Assembly (NCBI RefSeq): GCF_002197845.1
Contig: NZ_NIDE01000014.1
Coordinates: forward strand, 186,001 to 250,000
DNA length: 64,000 nt
Direction: 5' to 3'
Source: Fimbriiglobus ruber
GTDB taxonomy: Bacteria; Planctomycetota; Planctomycetia; Gemmatales; Gemmataceae
Part shown: positions 39,022 through 49,107 of the stretch, piece after piece
Position numbering within the stretch: position 1 is the first letter of the stretch
How the letters are laid out: each line of letters opens with the position of its first letter
Notes under the pieces: generated by a model
The model's input: the letters and a program-made list of their open reading frames with translations, nothing else
Told to the model about the DNA's origin: nothing
The model's database searches: none
Position numbers and translations under genes: made by a program

Positions 39022-39100
39022 ACCAGCTTCTGCCCCCTTACGTGACGCTCACCCAGCTGGCGCGAACTTGACGACCCGGATCGCCTCCCGAAATCGATCC

Positions 39101-40504
39101 CTACAACAAATCTTTCACGACCTGGGCGTGCGTCACATCCGCGTCGGTCAGGGTGTCGTTTCGCCCTTCGTGCGGGAACGTCAGCCTGGTGTGGTCCAGC
39201 CCGAGCGCGTGAAGCAGGGTGGCGTGTAGCGAAGAGACGCGGACCACCTTTTCGACAGATCGGTAGCCGAGGTCGTCGGTCGCCCCGTGGACGTAGCCCT
39301 TCTTGAACCCGCCGCCCGCGAGCCACAGCGAGAAGGCGTGCCGGTTGTGGTCGCGGCCGTCCGATCCCTGGGAAATCGGTAGCCGGCCGAACTCGCCCGT
39401 CCACATCACGATGGTCGAATCGAGGAGCCCGCGCCGCTTCAGGTCGAGGACCAGACCGGCGGACGGCTGGTCGGTCATTGCGCAAAGGCCCTTCAAGCTC
39501 TCCGCGTTCTTGCTGTGCGTGTCCCACGGCTGGCCGCTCAGGAAGATCTGCACGAACCGCACGCCGCGTTCAACCAATCGGCGGGCCAGCAGGCACCGCT
39601 TGCCGTACTCGGCGGACTTCGGGTTGTCGATGCCGTAGAGCCGCTTGGTCTCGTCTGTTTCCTTCGAGAGATCGAGAACTTCGGGGACGGCAGTCTGCAT
39701 TTTCGCGGCGAGTTCGTAATGCCCGAGTCGGGCTTCGAGTTCGGTGTTGCCCGGGTGTCGGCGGCGGTAGTTCGCGTTCAAATCGTTGAGAAAGTCGAGT
39801 TGATTCCGCCGGGCAACGGGCGAAACGTCGGGCGGCGTGGCGAGGTGGGCGACCGGGGTGCCGGACGCCCGGAACGGCGTCCCCTGGTAGACCGCCGGGA
39901 GGAAGCCGGACGCCCAGTTGTTCGTCCCGTCCACGGGAAGGCCGCCGGGGTCGGACAGCACGACGTAAGCCGGGAGTTCCTGGCGCTCGGTGCCGAGGCC
40001 GTAGACCACCCACGAGCCCCACGCCGGCCGACCCGGGAAGATTTTGCCCGCGTGGATCACTCGCAGCGCCGCCTCGTGGTCGACGGAGTCGGTCGTCATC
40101 GACCGCACGAGGGTGATGTCGTCGACGATGCCGGCCGTGTGGGGCAACAACTCGGACAATTCGACGCCGGCCTTGCCGCGCTTCGCGAACTTGAACGGCG
40201 ACGCCAGGAGTTTGCCGGTCTGGGTGTGGAAGTGGACTTCAAGTTTATCCGGGTGGGGCTTGCCGTGTTGTTTGGTGAGTTCGGGCTTCGGGTCGAACAG
40301 GTCCATCTGGCTCGGGCCGCCGTGCTGGAACAGGCAGATGACGGCCTTCGCCTTCGCCGGGTGGTGCGGTGGTTTTGGCGCCAGCGGGTCGCGCGGCGTA
40401 TCTCCAGCCGGGGCCGTGAGGTGGGCGAGCGCGAGGGTGCCGAGCCCGCCGGCGTAGCGGCCGAGGAACGCCCGGCGGTTGAAGGCGAAGTCGGAGTGTG
40501 TCAT
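39101..40504 (-). CDS. DUF1501 domain-containing protein
   Basis: The 467-residue protein has a Tat-like N-terminus (NRRAFLGRYAGGLGTLALAHL) and the DUF1501 hallmarks VICLFQHGGPSQMDLFDPKPEL, GRPAWGSWVVYGLG, KRCLLARRLVERGVRFVQIF and IVMWTGEFGRLP. It belongs to the larger DUF1501 subtype, different from the copy at 22-24 kb. ATG 40504 has GGTGG eight bases upstream and stays 11 bases from the DUF1549/1553 gene, so the two form an operon. The role is unknown; export is expected. Confidence 0.93.
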   Translation of the reverse strand: MTHSDFAFNRRAFLGRYAGGLGTLALAHLTAPAGDTPRDPLAPKPPHHPAKAKAVICLFQHGGPSQMDLFDPKPELTKQHGKPHPDKLEVHFHTQTGKLLASPFKFAKRGKAGVELSELLPHTAGIVDDITLVRSMTTDSVDHEAALRVIHAGKIFPGRPAWGSWVVYGLGTERQELPAYVVLSDPGGLPVDGTNNWASGFLPAVYQGTPFRASGTPVAHLATPPDVSPVARRNQLDFLNDLNANYRRRHPGNTELEARLGHYELAAKMQTAVPEVLDLSKETDETKRLYGIDNPKSAEYGKRCLLARRLVERGVRFVQIFLSGQPWDTHSKNAESLKGLCAMTDQPSAGLVLDLKRRGLLDSTIVMWTGEFGRLPISQGSDGRDHNRHAFSLWLAGGGFKKGYVHGATDDLGYRSVEKVVRVSSLHATLLHALGLDHTRLTFPHEGRNDTLTDADVTHAQVVKDLL

Positions 40505-40515
40505 CGCGGTCCACC

Positions 40516-42783
40516 TCACTCGACGTACAGGAAGGCGTTGCTCGCCAGGAGCATTTGACACACGTCGGCCCACGCCCGCTCCCCGCCGGCTTTGTCATTA
40601 GCGTAGGCGGTCCGCTGGGCGGTCAGAAACTTCTCACCGGCCGCGGCTTCGGCGTCGAGCGGCGGGCGGCCGTATACGAGGCGGAATGCGAGACGCATTC
40701 GCTTGCCCGCGTCGTCGCCCGCGTCGCGGGCCAGACGTTGGGCAAAGCTCCGGCCCCGGGCCCGGGCGAATTCCGAGTTCAAGAGCGCGAGCGACTGGAG
40801 CGGCACCGTCGACGGCGTCCGCTTCCCGCAGGTCGTCACGATGGCCGGCGAGTCGAACAGTTGGAGAAAGCTGACAACCTGCGTCCGGCGTTGTTGGAGA
40901 TAGATCGACCGCCGCCGGGCTCCCTCTGACGGCTCGGGAATCTCGACCACCCCTTCCGGCGTCCGATGGCTCGCGACGAACGGCCCGCCGACGCGCGGAT
41001 CGAGTTCGCCGGAGATGTGCAGCATCGCGTCCCGGATGGCTTCCGCGTCCAGCCGCCGGACGGGGAAGCGGGCGAGCAAGCGGTTGTCGGGGTCGATCGC
41101 GTCGAGCCCGTCCCGGGGCGCGCTACTCTGTCGATAGACGGCCGATGTCAGGATCAGGCGGTGAAGTGCCTTGAGGCTCCAGCCCCCGCGCACGAACTCC
41201 GCAGCCAGGTAGTCGAGAAGATCCGGGTGGGAGGCTTTCGCCCCCGAGAGGCCGAGGTTGTCGGGCGTGGACACGAGGCCGGTGCCGAAGTGGTGCTGCC
41301 AGACGCGGTTCACCATGACCCGGGCGAACAGCGGATTCTCCGGCGACGTGACCCATTTCGCGAACGCCGTCCGCTGGCCCGTCGAGACCCGCCCCGTGGG
41401 ACGGGTCTCGACCTGATACGTGTTTGTTTTCGTGCAGAGCGCGGCCGGGACGCCGGGCCGGACTTCGGCCCCCGGCTGGTTGTGAAGCCCCCTCTTGAGG
41501 AGGTGGTGAACGGCCGGATTCGGATCGGTTTCCACGAACGCCGCGAGTTTGTCGAGCGGCTTCGGCCGGTCCTTCTCCCGGGCCGCGACCGCTTGCTTGA
41601 CACCGTCGCGGAACGTGGCGTATTCCGGGAACCGCTTCGCCAGTTCGTCGTCGGTGACATCGACCGTCTTCGCGTGCGTTTTCAGCAGGGCACGTTGGGC
41701 GGGGGTGCGCTTTTCCTTCAGAGCTTTCACCGCCTCGATCACCGCGTCACGAGCGGGCGGGTCGAGGTCTTTCAGTCGCTCGCCGATGAACTGTTCGCGG
41801 AGCGGTTCGGCGAACGCGGTCAGGCCGCCCTGGATGGCCTTCACCTGACGGTCGATCAGGGCGGTGCGGCTCTGCCACACGGCGAGTTCGGGGCGGGTGC
41901 CGACGGTCACGACGCGGGCGTTCGGCGTAGCCCACCGTTCGGGGTTGTAGACCGGGAACAGGATCGCCTGCAGGCGGTAATACTCTTCCTGCGTGACCGG
42001 CTCGAATTTGTGGTCGTGGCAGCGGGCGCACTGGACCGTAACGCCGAGCAGACAGTTCATGACGTTCTGGACGTTGCCCTCCAGCACGGTGAGGCGATCG
42101 GTCCGCACCTCGTCCGGGTTGCCGTCGCTCTCGCCGGTGCCGTCAGGGGCGTTGCGGAGGAAGTGGGTCGCGGTCAGGGCCTCGACCATGTTCGGGGTGA
42201 CATCGCCGCCCGGGGCAAACCCGACGAGTTCGTCGCCCGCGATTTGCTCGTAAACGAATTTATCGTAAGGCTTGTCGGCGTTAAGCGAGCGGACGACGTA
42301 GTCGCGGTAGCGCCACGCGAACGGCCGGTCGCTGTCGGCGTTGAAGTAGCCGTTCGAGTCGGCGTACCCGGCCGCATCGAGCCAGTGCTTGCCCCACCGC
42401 TCGCCGTATGCGGGTGCCGCCAGGTACCGATCGACCATCTTCTCGTAAGCGTTCGGCGAGGTGTCCGCCAGGTATGCGTCGATTTCCGCGATCGCCGGCG
42501 GCAGGCCGGTGAGGTCGAAGCTGACGCAGCGGATGAGTGTCGGCCGGTCGGCTTCGGGGTTGAGGGCGAGCCGTTTGGCTTCGAGGGCGGCGAGAATAAA
42601 ACGGTCCACGTCGGTACGGCACACCCCGCGCACTTCGGGAACTTTCGGGCGCACGACCGGCCGGAAGGCTCGATGCTCCTCCGGCCGCGGCTCGCCCGCG
42701 GACAGCCGGGGATAGACCAGGGCCCCGAAAGCGGCGACGAGCCCTACGATAGCGAACCGCGAAATTCGCGAACGGGTGTGCAT
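40516..42783 (-). CDS. DUF1549-DUF1553 protein
   Basis: The 755-residue protein has an N-terminal signal or membrane anchor (RISRFAIVGLVAAFGALVYPRLSAGE), then DUF1549 (DRFILAALEAKRLALNPEADRPTLIRCVSFDLTGLPP style) with C-A-R-C-H near residue 253, and DUF1553 (FARVMVNRVWQHHFGTGLVSTPDNLGLSGAKASHPDLLDYLA). Unlike the copy at 23.7-25.6 kb it lacks the N-terminal PSCyt1 module. ATG 42783 was chosen since a longer reading would run into the promoter region and start of the divergent enolase-superfamily gene. Confidence 0.92.
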   Translation of the reverse strand: MHTRSRISRFAIVGLVAAFGALVYPRLSAGEPRPEEHRAFRPVVRPKVPEVRGVCRTDVDRFILAALEAKRLALNPEADRPTLIRCVSFDLTGLPPAIAEIDAYLADTSPNAYEKMVDRYLAAPAYGERWGKHWLDAAGYADSNGYFNADSDRPFAWRYRDYVVRSLNADKPYDKFVYEQIAGDELVGFAPGGDVTPNMVEALTATHFLRNAPDGTGESDGNPDEVRTDRLTVLEGNVQNVMNCLLGVTVQCARCHDHKFEPVTQEEYYRLQAILFPVYNPERWATPNARVVTVGTRPELAVWQSRTALIDRQVKAIQGGLTAFAEPLREQFIGERLKDLDPPARDAVIEAVKALKEKRTPAQRALLKTHAKTVDVTDDELAKRFPEYATFRDGVKQAVAAREKDRPKPLDKLAAFVETDPNPAVHHLLKRGLHNQPGAEVRPGVPAALCTKTNTYQVETRPTGRVSTGQRTAFAKWVTSPENPLFARVMVNRVWQHHFGTGLVSTPDNLGLSGAKASHPDLLDYLAAEFVRGGWSLKALHRLILTSAVYRQSSAPRDGLDAIDPDNRLLARFPVRRLDAEAIRDAMLHISGELDPRVGGPFVASHRTPEGVVEIPEPSEGARRRSIYLQQRRTQVVSFLQLFDSPAIVTTCGKRTPSTVPLQSLALLNSEFARARGRSFAQRLARDAGDDAGKRMRLAFRLVYGRPPLDAEAAAGEKFLTAQRTAYANDKAGGERAWADVCQMLLASNAFLYVE

Positions 42784-42934
42784 GGCCAGTACCCAGACAC
42801 GGCGACGGTGGGGCCGGCATTCCGGCGGCGGGCGGCAGGGAGGGCTCTCGACAGGCACTACTGTAAATGAGTGGCCCCGGTTTCGGAAAAGGAATGTCCG
42901 GGAACATCCGAGATGAGGGTGAGGAAGCTTTGCC

Positions 42935-44092
42935 ATGAAAATCACCGAACTCCGAGTCGACGTGATCGGCGACGGGCCGGAGATCGATCCGGACCGGGGC
43001 GGCGTCGAACCGCTCGCCTGTATCCGTGTTCGCACCGACGAGGGGATCACGGGGCTGTCCGAAGTCTTCCGCGTGCCGCCGGGCGTCGTGCAAGCCACGG
43101 TCGGCGGGCCGCAGACGCACTTCGGCCGGCTCCTGATCGGCCAGGAGATTACTCACCCGGAACGCCTCTGGCAACGGATGTGGGACGCGCTGTTGCACAC
43201 CAACCGCCGCGGCTGGGAGGTCATCATTCTCGGTGCGCTGGACGTGGCCATCTGGGACATCTACGGCCGGATGTTGAAGCGGCCGGTGTGGGAACTGCTC
43301 GGCGGCGTCCAGCGCGGCCCGTTCCAGACGCCCGCCGGGGAGACCACGGTCGTCACCCCGTATTGCACGCTCGTCTCGGACGTGTGGGGCGGCGAGCCGA
43401 TGTTCGCCCAGCAGGTCTCCCGCGCCGAGCGGCTGGCGGCCTTCGGCTACCGGGCGTTCAAGGTCGAGCCGATGATGTCCGCCCCGCGGGACGTGGTCGA
43501 ACTCGCCCGCCGCTTTCGGAAAGCCCTCGGGTCGACGCCCACCCTGATGGTCGATGTTGGCTATCTCTTTCACGACGTACCCACGGCCGCCCGCGTCTGC
43601 CGCGAACTGGAAGAGTTCGATATCTACTTTTTCGAGACGCCGTTTCCCGTCGACTCGGCCGTGCCGTATGCCGAACTCGCGTCGCGCACGTCGATCCCGC
43701 TCGCGGCCGGGGAACACGGCGTAACCCGGTGGGAATTTCTCGACATGATGGACCGCGGGCGGGTGTCGGTCGTGCAGCCTTACATGACCACCTGCGGAGG
43801 ACTGACCGAGGCGAAGCGGATCGTGGAACTCGCGCGGGCTCGCGGGGCGATCGTCTGCCCGGGGAACTGGTCGACGCAGATTCTTGGGGCCGCGTCGGTC
43901 CACCTGGCGGCCTACTCACCGATTACGCCATTCATCGAGTTCGCGCCCGCCGAGGTGTACGATTCTCCGCTCCGCCGCGAACTCCAACAGGTCGGCTTTC
44001 CGGTCCGCGACGGCGTCATTTCGCTCCCATCGACCCCCGGGATCGGATACGATCTGCCCGACGACCTCGTCCGCCTCTTCCGGATGACGTAG
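42935..44092 (+). CDS. Enolase-superfamily (mandelate racemase/muconate lactonizing) enzyme
   Basis: The 385-residue enzyme has the capping domain followed by the (beta/alpha)7-beta barrel. Metal ligands are D207 (LMVDVGY), E234 (YFFETPF) and E260 (LAAGEHG). K176 lies where the catalytic lysine pair normally sits, but the second lysine is replaced by E178. The set of ligands suggests a sugar-acid dehydratase, such as one acting on an aldonate or uronate, but the substrate is not determined. The MFS transporter gene begins 34 bases later and could import the substrate. Confidence 0.9.
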   Translation: MKITELRVDVIGDGPEIDPDRGGVEPLACIRVRTDEGITGLSEVFRVPPGVVQATVGGPQTHFGRLLIGQEITHPERLWQRMWDALLHTNRRGWEVIILGALDVAIWDIYGRMLKRPVWELLGGVQRGPFQTPAGETTVVTPYCTLVSDVWGGEPMFAQQVSRAERLAAFGYRAFKVEPMMSAPRDVVELARRFRKALGSTPTLMVDVGYLFHDVPTAARVCRELEEFDIYFFETPFPVDSAVPYAELASRTSIPLAAGEHGVTRWEFLDMMDRGRVSVVQPYMTTCGGLTEAKRIVELARARGAIVCPGNWSTQILGAASVHLAAYSPITPFIEFAPAEVYDSPLRRELQQVGFPVRDGVISLPSTPGIGYDLPDDLVRLFRMT

Positions 44093-44126
44093 CGCCCCGC
44101 TTTCCCGCCCCGTCCGGTGACACCCC

Positions 44127-45479
44127 ATGTCCGTTCCCGCGCCCGGGCTCCGGCCCACGAACGTCCGCTGGCTGATCGTGGCGATGTTGACCGGCCTGGT
44201 CTTTCTCGCCCACTTCAACCGGGTCAGCATCTCGGTCGCGGCGAACGCCTATTTCATCGGACCGGACAAGCTGTCGGAAGAACAGATGGGGCTCGTTTAC
44301 TCGGCGTTTCTGTTGGTCTATACGCTCGGCATGCTCCCCGGCGGCTGGCTGATCGATCGCGTCGGCCCGCGCTGGGCGATGACCGTGATGGGCCTCGGCC
44401 TCGGGGCGTGGGCGGCGGCGACGGGGGCACTCGGGTGGAGCGGAGTCGCCGTCTCCGCCATGCTGGTGCCGCTGCTGGTGATTCGCGGACTCGCGGGGGC
44501 GTCGAGTACGCCCCTCCATCCGGGGGCGGCTCGGTCCGTGTCACTGTGGCTGCCGCTGGGCGAACGCTCGACGGCGAACGGGTTCGTCACCGCCGGCGCG
44601 CTGGTCGGCATCGCACTGACCTACCCCGGCTTCGGTTGGCTGATGGACACCGTGGGGTGGCCGGCGGCCTTCGTTGTCTGCGGGGGCGCACTGGCCCTGT
44701 TTGCCCTGCTCTGGTGCGTGACGGCCTCCGACGATCCTTCCGGACACCCACGGTCGAACGCCGCGGAAAGAGAAGTCGTGCAGGGAAAAGATGTCATCCC
44801 GCCCCGCGCGCGGGCTACGCCCCGCGACTTCTTACGGCTCGTCAGCAACCGCGGTCTTGTGCTACTCACGCTCAGCTACGGAGCCGTTTGTTACGTCCAG
44901 TACATGTTTTTTTACTGGGTCGAATACTATTTCAAGATAGAGCTGAAACAGCCGCCGTCGGAGAGTCGGGATGCGGCGTTCGTCATCACAATGGCCATGG
45001 CGGTCGGGATGGCCGGCGGCGGGTGGGTCTCGGACCGCCTGTGTCGGTGGCTCGGGCACACGGCCGGCTGTCGGGTGGCCGCGTTCGGTGGGATGGGGCT
45101 CGCGGCGTTGTTCAGCCTGCTGGGAGTCTCGACGCACGACCCGCGTGAGGTCGTTTGGTGCTTCTCGCTGGCCCTCGGAGCCCTCGGGTTCTGCGAAGGG
45201 ATCTTTTGGACGACGGCCCCCACGCTGGATACGCAAAACGGCGGCCTGGCCTGCGCGGTGCTGAATACAGGCGGCAACGGGATCGGCATGATGGCCCCGA
45301 TCTTCACGCCGCTCTTGGGCCAGCACTTCGGCTGGACGACGGCCATCCTCGTGGCCTGCGCGATTTGCGGAGTCGGGGGCGCGCTCTGGCTCGGCATCCG
45401 GGTCGCGCCGGCGGTTCCCACCTCGGGCCGCGAAAAAGTACGAGCCGCGGCAAACGGGGAGGCGACTTGGAAATCCTGA
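44127..45479 (+). CDS. MFS transporter, anion:cation symporter type
   Basis: The 450-residue inner membrane protein has about 12 helices. The signature between helices 2 and 3 (GWLIDRVGPRWAM) and the first-helix region LVFLAHFNRVSISVAANAYF are typical of the ACS subgroup, which imports organic anions such as hexuronates, aldonates and phthalate with protons. It follows the enolase-superfamily gene closely and the two probably form an uptake and breakdown operon for a sugar acid. Confidence 0.9.
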   Translation: MSVPAPGLRPTNVRWLIVAMLTGLVFLAHFNRVSISVAANAYFIGPDKLSEEQMGLVYSAFLLVYTLGMLPGGWLIDRVGPRWAMTVMGLGLGAWAAATGALGWSGVAVSAMLVPLLVIRGLAGASSTPLHPGAARSVSLWLPLGERSTANGFVTAGALVGIALTYPGFGWLMDTVGWPAAFVVCGGALALFALLWCVTASDDPSGHPRSNAAEREVVQGKDVIPPRARATPRDFLRLVSNRGLVLLTLSYGAVCYVQYMFFYWVEYYFKIELKQPPSESRDAAFVITMAMAVGMAGGGWVSDRLCRWLGHTAGCRVAAFGGMGLAALFSLLGVSTHDPREVVWCFSLALGALGFCEGIFWTTAPTLDTQNGGLACAVLNTGGNGIGMMAPIFTPLLGQHFGWTTAILVACAICGVGGALWLGIRVAPAVPTSGREKVRAAANGEATWKS

Positions 45480-45638
45480 CCGCCGCCGCATCGCTACAAT
45501 ACTTCACGCCCGTTCGATGGCTCACGGAGAACTTCGCATGACCTCCGGTCAGCCGGCCTTTCCCTCGGTAGCGGCCGGCGCTCCCACCTCTCTCGCTTTG
45601 CGACTCTCACGGGCCGAGGTGTCACGGAGGACGACTCG

Positions 45639-47294
<1,656 letters not shown>

Positions 47295-47342
47295 CGCCCG
47301 CCACGCCCGCCGCGGATTGATCTCCGGCGAGCGTCGCGGCCG

Positions 47343-48950
47343 TTACTTCTTCGCCGGTGGAGGCGCGTCCTGCTTCGCCAGCGCGACGTAGGACGCCGTT
47401 TGTTTCTGCCACACGTCGGCTAATTCGCGGACCTTCTCCGGGCGTTCCTTCGCCAGGTTCTTGCTCTCGGTGGGGTCCGTCTTCAAGTCGTAGAGTTCCC
47501 ACTCACTTGTTTTGCCGGCGGCGACAATCTTCCAGTCCCCCGCCCGCAACGCGCGGTTCCCCTCGTGCTGCCACCAGATCGACTCCCGGTCAACAATCAC
47601 GTCTTTGGCGAACGCCGGCACGAGGCTGCGGCCAGCCAAAACCGGCGCGTCTTTTGTGTCCGGCTTCGTCGCCGGCTTGCCGGTCGCCAGTTCGAGAACC
47701 GTCGGGACGAAGTCGACGACGTGGCCGGGCGTGTGCCGCAGTTCGCCCTTCGCGGCGATCCCCTTCGGCCAGTGGGCGATGAGCGGGGTGTGAATGCCGC
47801 CCTCGTGGACCCAGGTCTTGTGTCGGCGGAACGGGGTGTTGCACAGGCTCGACCAACCCGGCCCGATACTCAGGAAGGTCGCCCCGGTGCCGCACTCGGC
47901 GTGCGGGTCGTGGCCGTCACCCCGCACCATGATTTCCGCGCTGGCACCATTGTCCGACAGGAACATGACAAGCGTGTCTTCCAATGCGTTCGCCTTCTTA
48001 ACCGCGTCGAGGACGCGACCGATCTCACGGTCCATACGGTCCACCATCGCCGCGTGGACCGCCATCTTGTCGGCCTGGAACGCCCGCTGCTCCGGCGTCA
48101 ACCCGGCCCAGGCGAGCGGGCGGTTCAGTTCGTTCGGCCCGAGTTTCTTGATCGCGTCCGGAAACGCGTAAGGCGGGCCGAGGTCGCGTTCGATCGGTGG
48201 CAGGGTCTCGCCGAGCGACAGGTCTTTCATCCGCCCCCAACGTTGAGCACGGAGGTCGTCCCAGCCGCCGAGGTACTTCTTGCGGTACTTGGCAACGTCG
48301 TCGGCCGGCGCCTGGACCGGGAAGTGCGGGGCGGTGAACGCGACGAAGCTGAAGAACGGCTGACCGGCGTGCTTCTCGAAGTGCCCGTTCAGTTGGGCGA
48401 TGGCGTGGTCGGCGATAGCGGTGCTGGAGTAGTATCCGGCTCTCGGGTCGACCGCGGGCAAAGACTTGTCATCGAGAGTGTGGTTCTTGGGCGCGAAGTG
48501 GCGGTCGTGGTCGTTCAGGCTGTACGAATGCTCGAACCCGTTCTGAAGGGGCAGGCCGTCGACGTGCCATTTGCCGGAGTGGTACGAGATGTAGCCGTGC
48601 GGACGAAGCAGGTCGGGTAAAAGCTTCGCCCATGCCGGGCGGGTTCCCTGGCCGCCGCTTGGTACGCCTGGCACGGTGTCGCGGCGGACCTGCTGGGCGT
48701 AATACCCGGTGAGGATCGCGGCGCGGGTCGGCCAGCAGCGGGCCGTGTTGTAGAACTGCGTGAAACGTAAGCCGTCCTTCGCCAGCGCATCCAGGTTCGG
48801 GGTGTCGATTTCCCCGCCGTAGCAACCCACGTCCGAAAACCCGAGGTCGTCCGCCAGGATGAGCAGGACGTTCGGCTTGGTGGGCTCGGCCGCCGGGACG
48901 CGTAAGACGGCGACAAGAAGCACGACCGCCGACAACAAGTATCTTCTCAC
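47343..48950 (-). CDS. Secreted sulfatase 1
   Basis: The 535-residue protein has a signal peptide (about residues 1-21) and the sulfatase core: metal-binding LADDLGFSDVGCYGG, the formylglycine motif C72-W-P-T-R with AAILTG, HSGKWH, and LSDNG. The cysteine must be oxidised to formylglycine by an enzyme encoded elsewhere. Sulfatases of this group remove sulfate esters from polysaccharides. It is convergent with ptsI and closely similar in sequence style to sulfatase 3 at 50.6-52.2 kb. GTG 48950 has CGGAG eight bases upstream. Confidence 0.94.
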   Translation of the reverse strand: MRRYLLSAVVLLVAVLRVPAAEPTKPNVLLILADDLGFSDVGCYGGEIDTPNLDALAKDGLRFTQFYNTARCWPTRAAILTGYYAQQVRRDTVPGVPSGGQGTRPAWAKLLPDLLRPHGYISYHSGKWHVDGLPLQNGFEHSYSLNDHDRHFAPKNHTLDDKSLPAVDPRAGYYSSTAIADHAIAQLNGHFEKHAGQPFFSFVAFTAPHFPVQAPADDVAKYRKKYLGGWDDLRAQRWGRMKDLSLGETLPPIERDLGPPYAFPDAIKKLGPNELNRPLAWAGLTPEQRAFQADKMAVHAAMVDRMDREIGRVLDAVKKANALEDTLVMFLSDNGASAEIMVRGDGHDPHAECGTGATFLSIGPGWSSLCNTPFRRHKTWVHEGGIHTPLIAHWPKGIAAKGELRHTPGHVVDFVPTVLELATGKPATKPDTKDAPVLAGRSLVPAFAKDVIVDRESIWWQHEGNRALRAGDWKIVAAGKTSEWELYDLKTDPTESKNLAKERPEKVRELADVWQKQTASYVALAKQDAPPPAKK

Positions 48951-48991
48951 GGTGGTGGCTCCGCTTTCTGCACGACGCGGTCAGGAGAACC

Positions 48992-49084
48992 GGCGAGCGG
49001 GGGACGTGAGTCCCCTGATTCTTTGAAACAGTTTTTTTCTGGACGCGCTCCAAAGAATCAGGGGACTCACGTCCCCCGCTCGCC
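48992..49084. repeat. 34-bp perfect inverted repeat between two sulfatase genes
   Basis: Arms 48992-49025 and 49051-49084 are perfect reverse complements over 34 bases, separated by 25 bases that include a run of seven T. It lies downstream of sulfatase 2 and upstream of sulfatase 1 (both minus strand), so it may separate their transcripts. Confidence 0.92.
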
Positions 49085-49107
49085 CCAATAGCGCCTTCGT
49101 AGAACCG

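Larger units (their letters stand above)
36355..39054 (+). mobile_element. ISKra4-family insertion sequence, split by an IS630-family element
   Basis: Ends at 36355-36380 and 39054-39029 form imperfect 26-bp terminal inverted repeats sharing GGGTG at the tip and a run of five G further in. They are flanked by the same 9-bp sequence, AGCTGGCGC, at 36346-36354 and 39055-39063, which is the target duplication. Without the nested element and one copy of its TA target, the element would be about 1.53 kb. It lies between the hydrolase operon and the third PSCyt operon. Confidence 0.88.

Noticed and set aside
40966-42870. A long plus-strand open frame opposite the DUF1549-DUF1553 gene
   Set aside because: Same reason: it is a shadow of the real gene with no recognisable domain.
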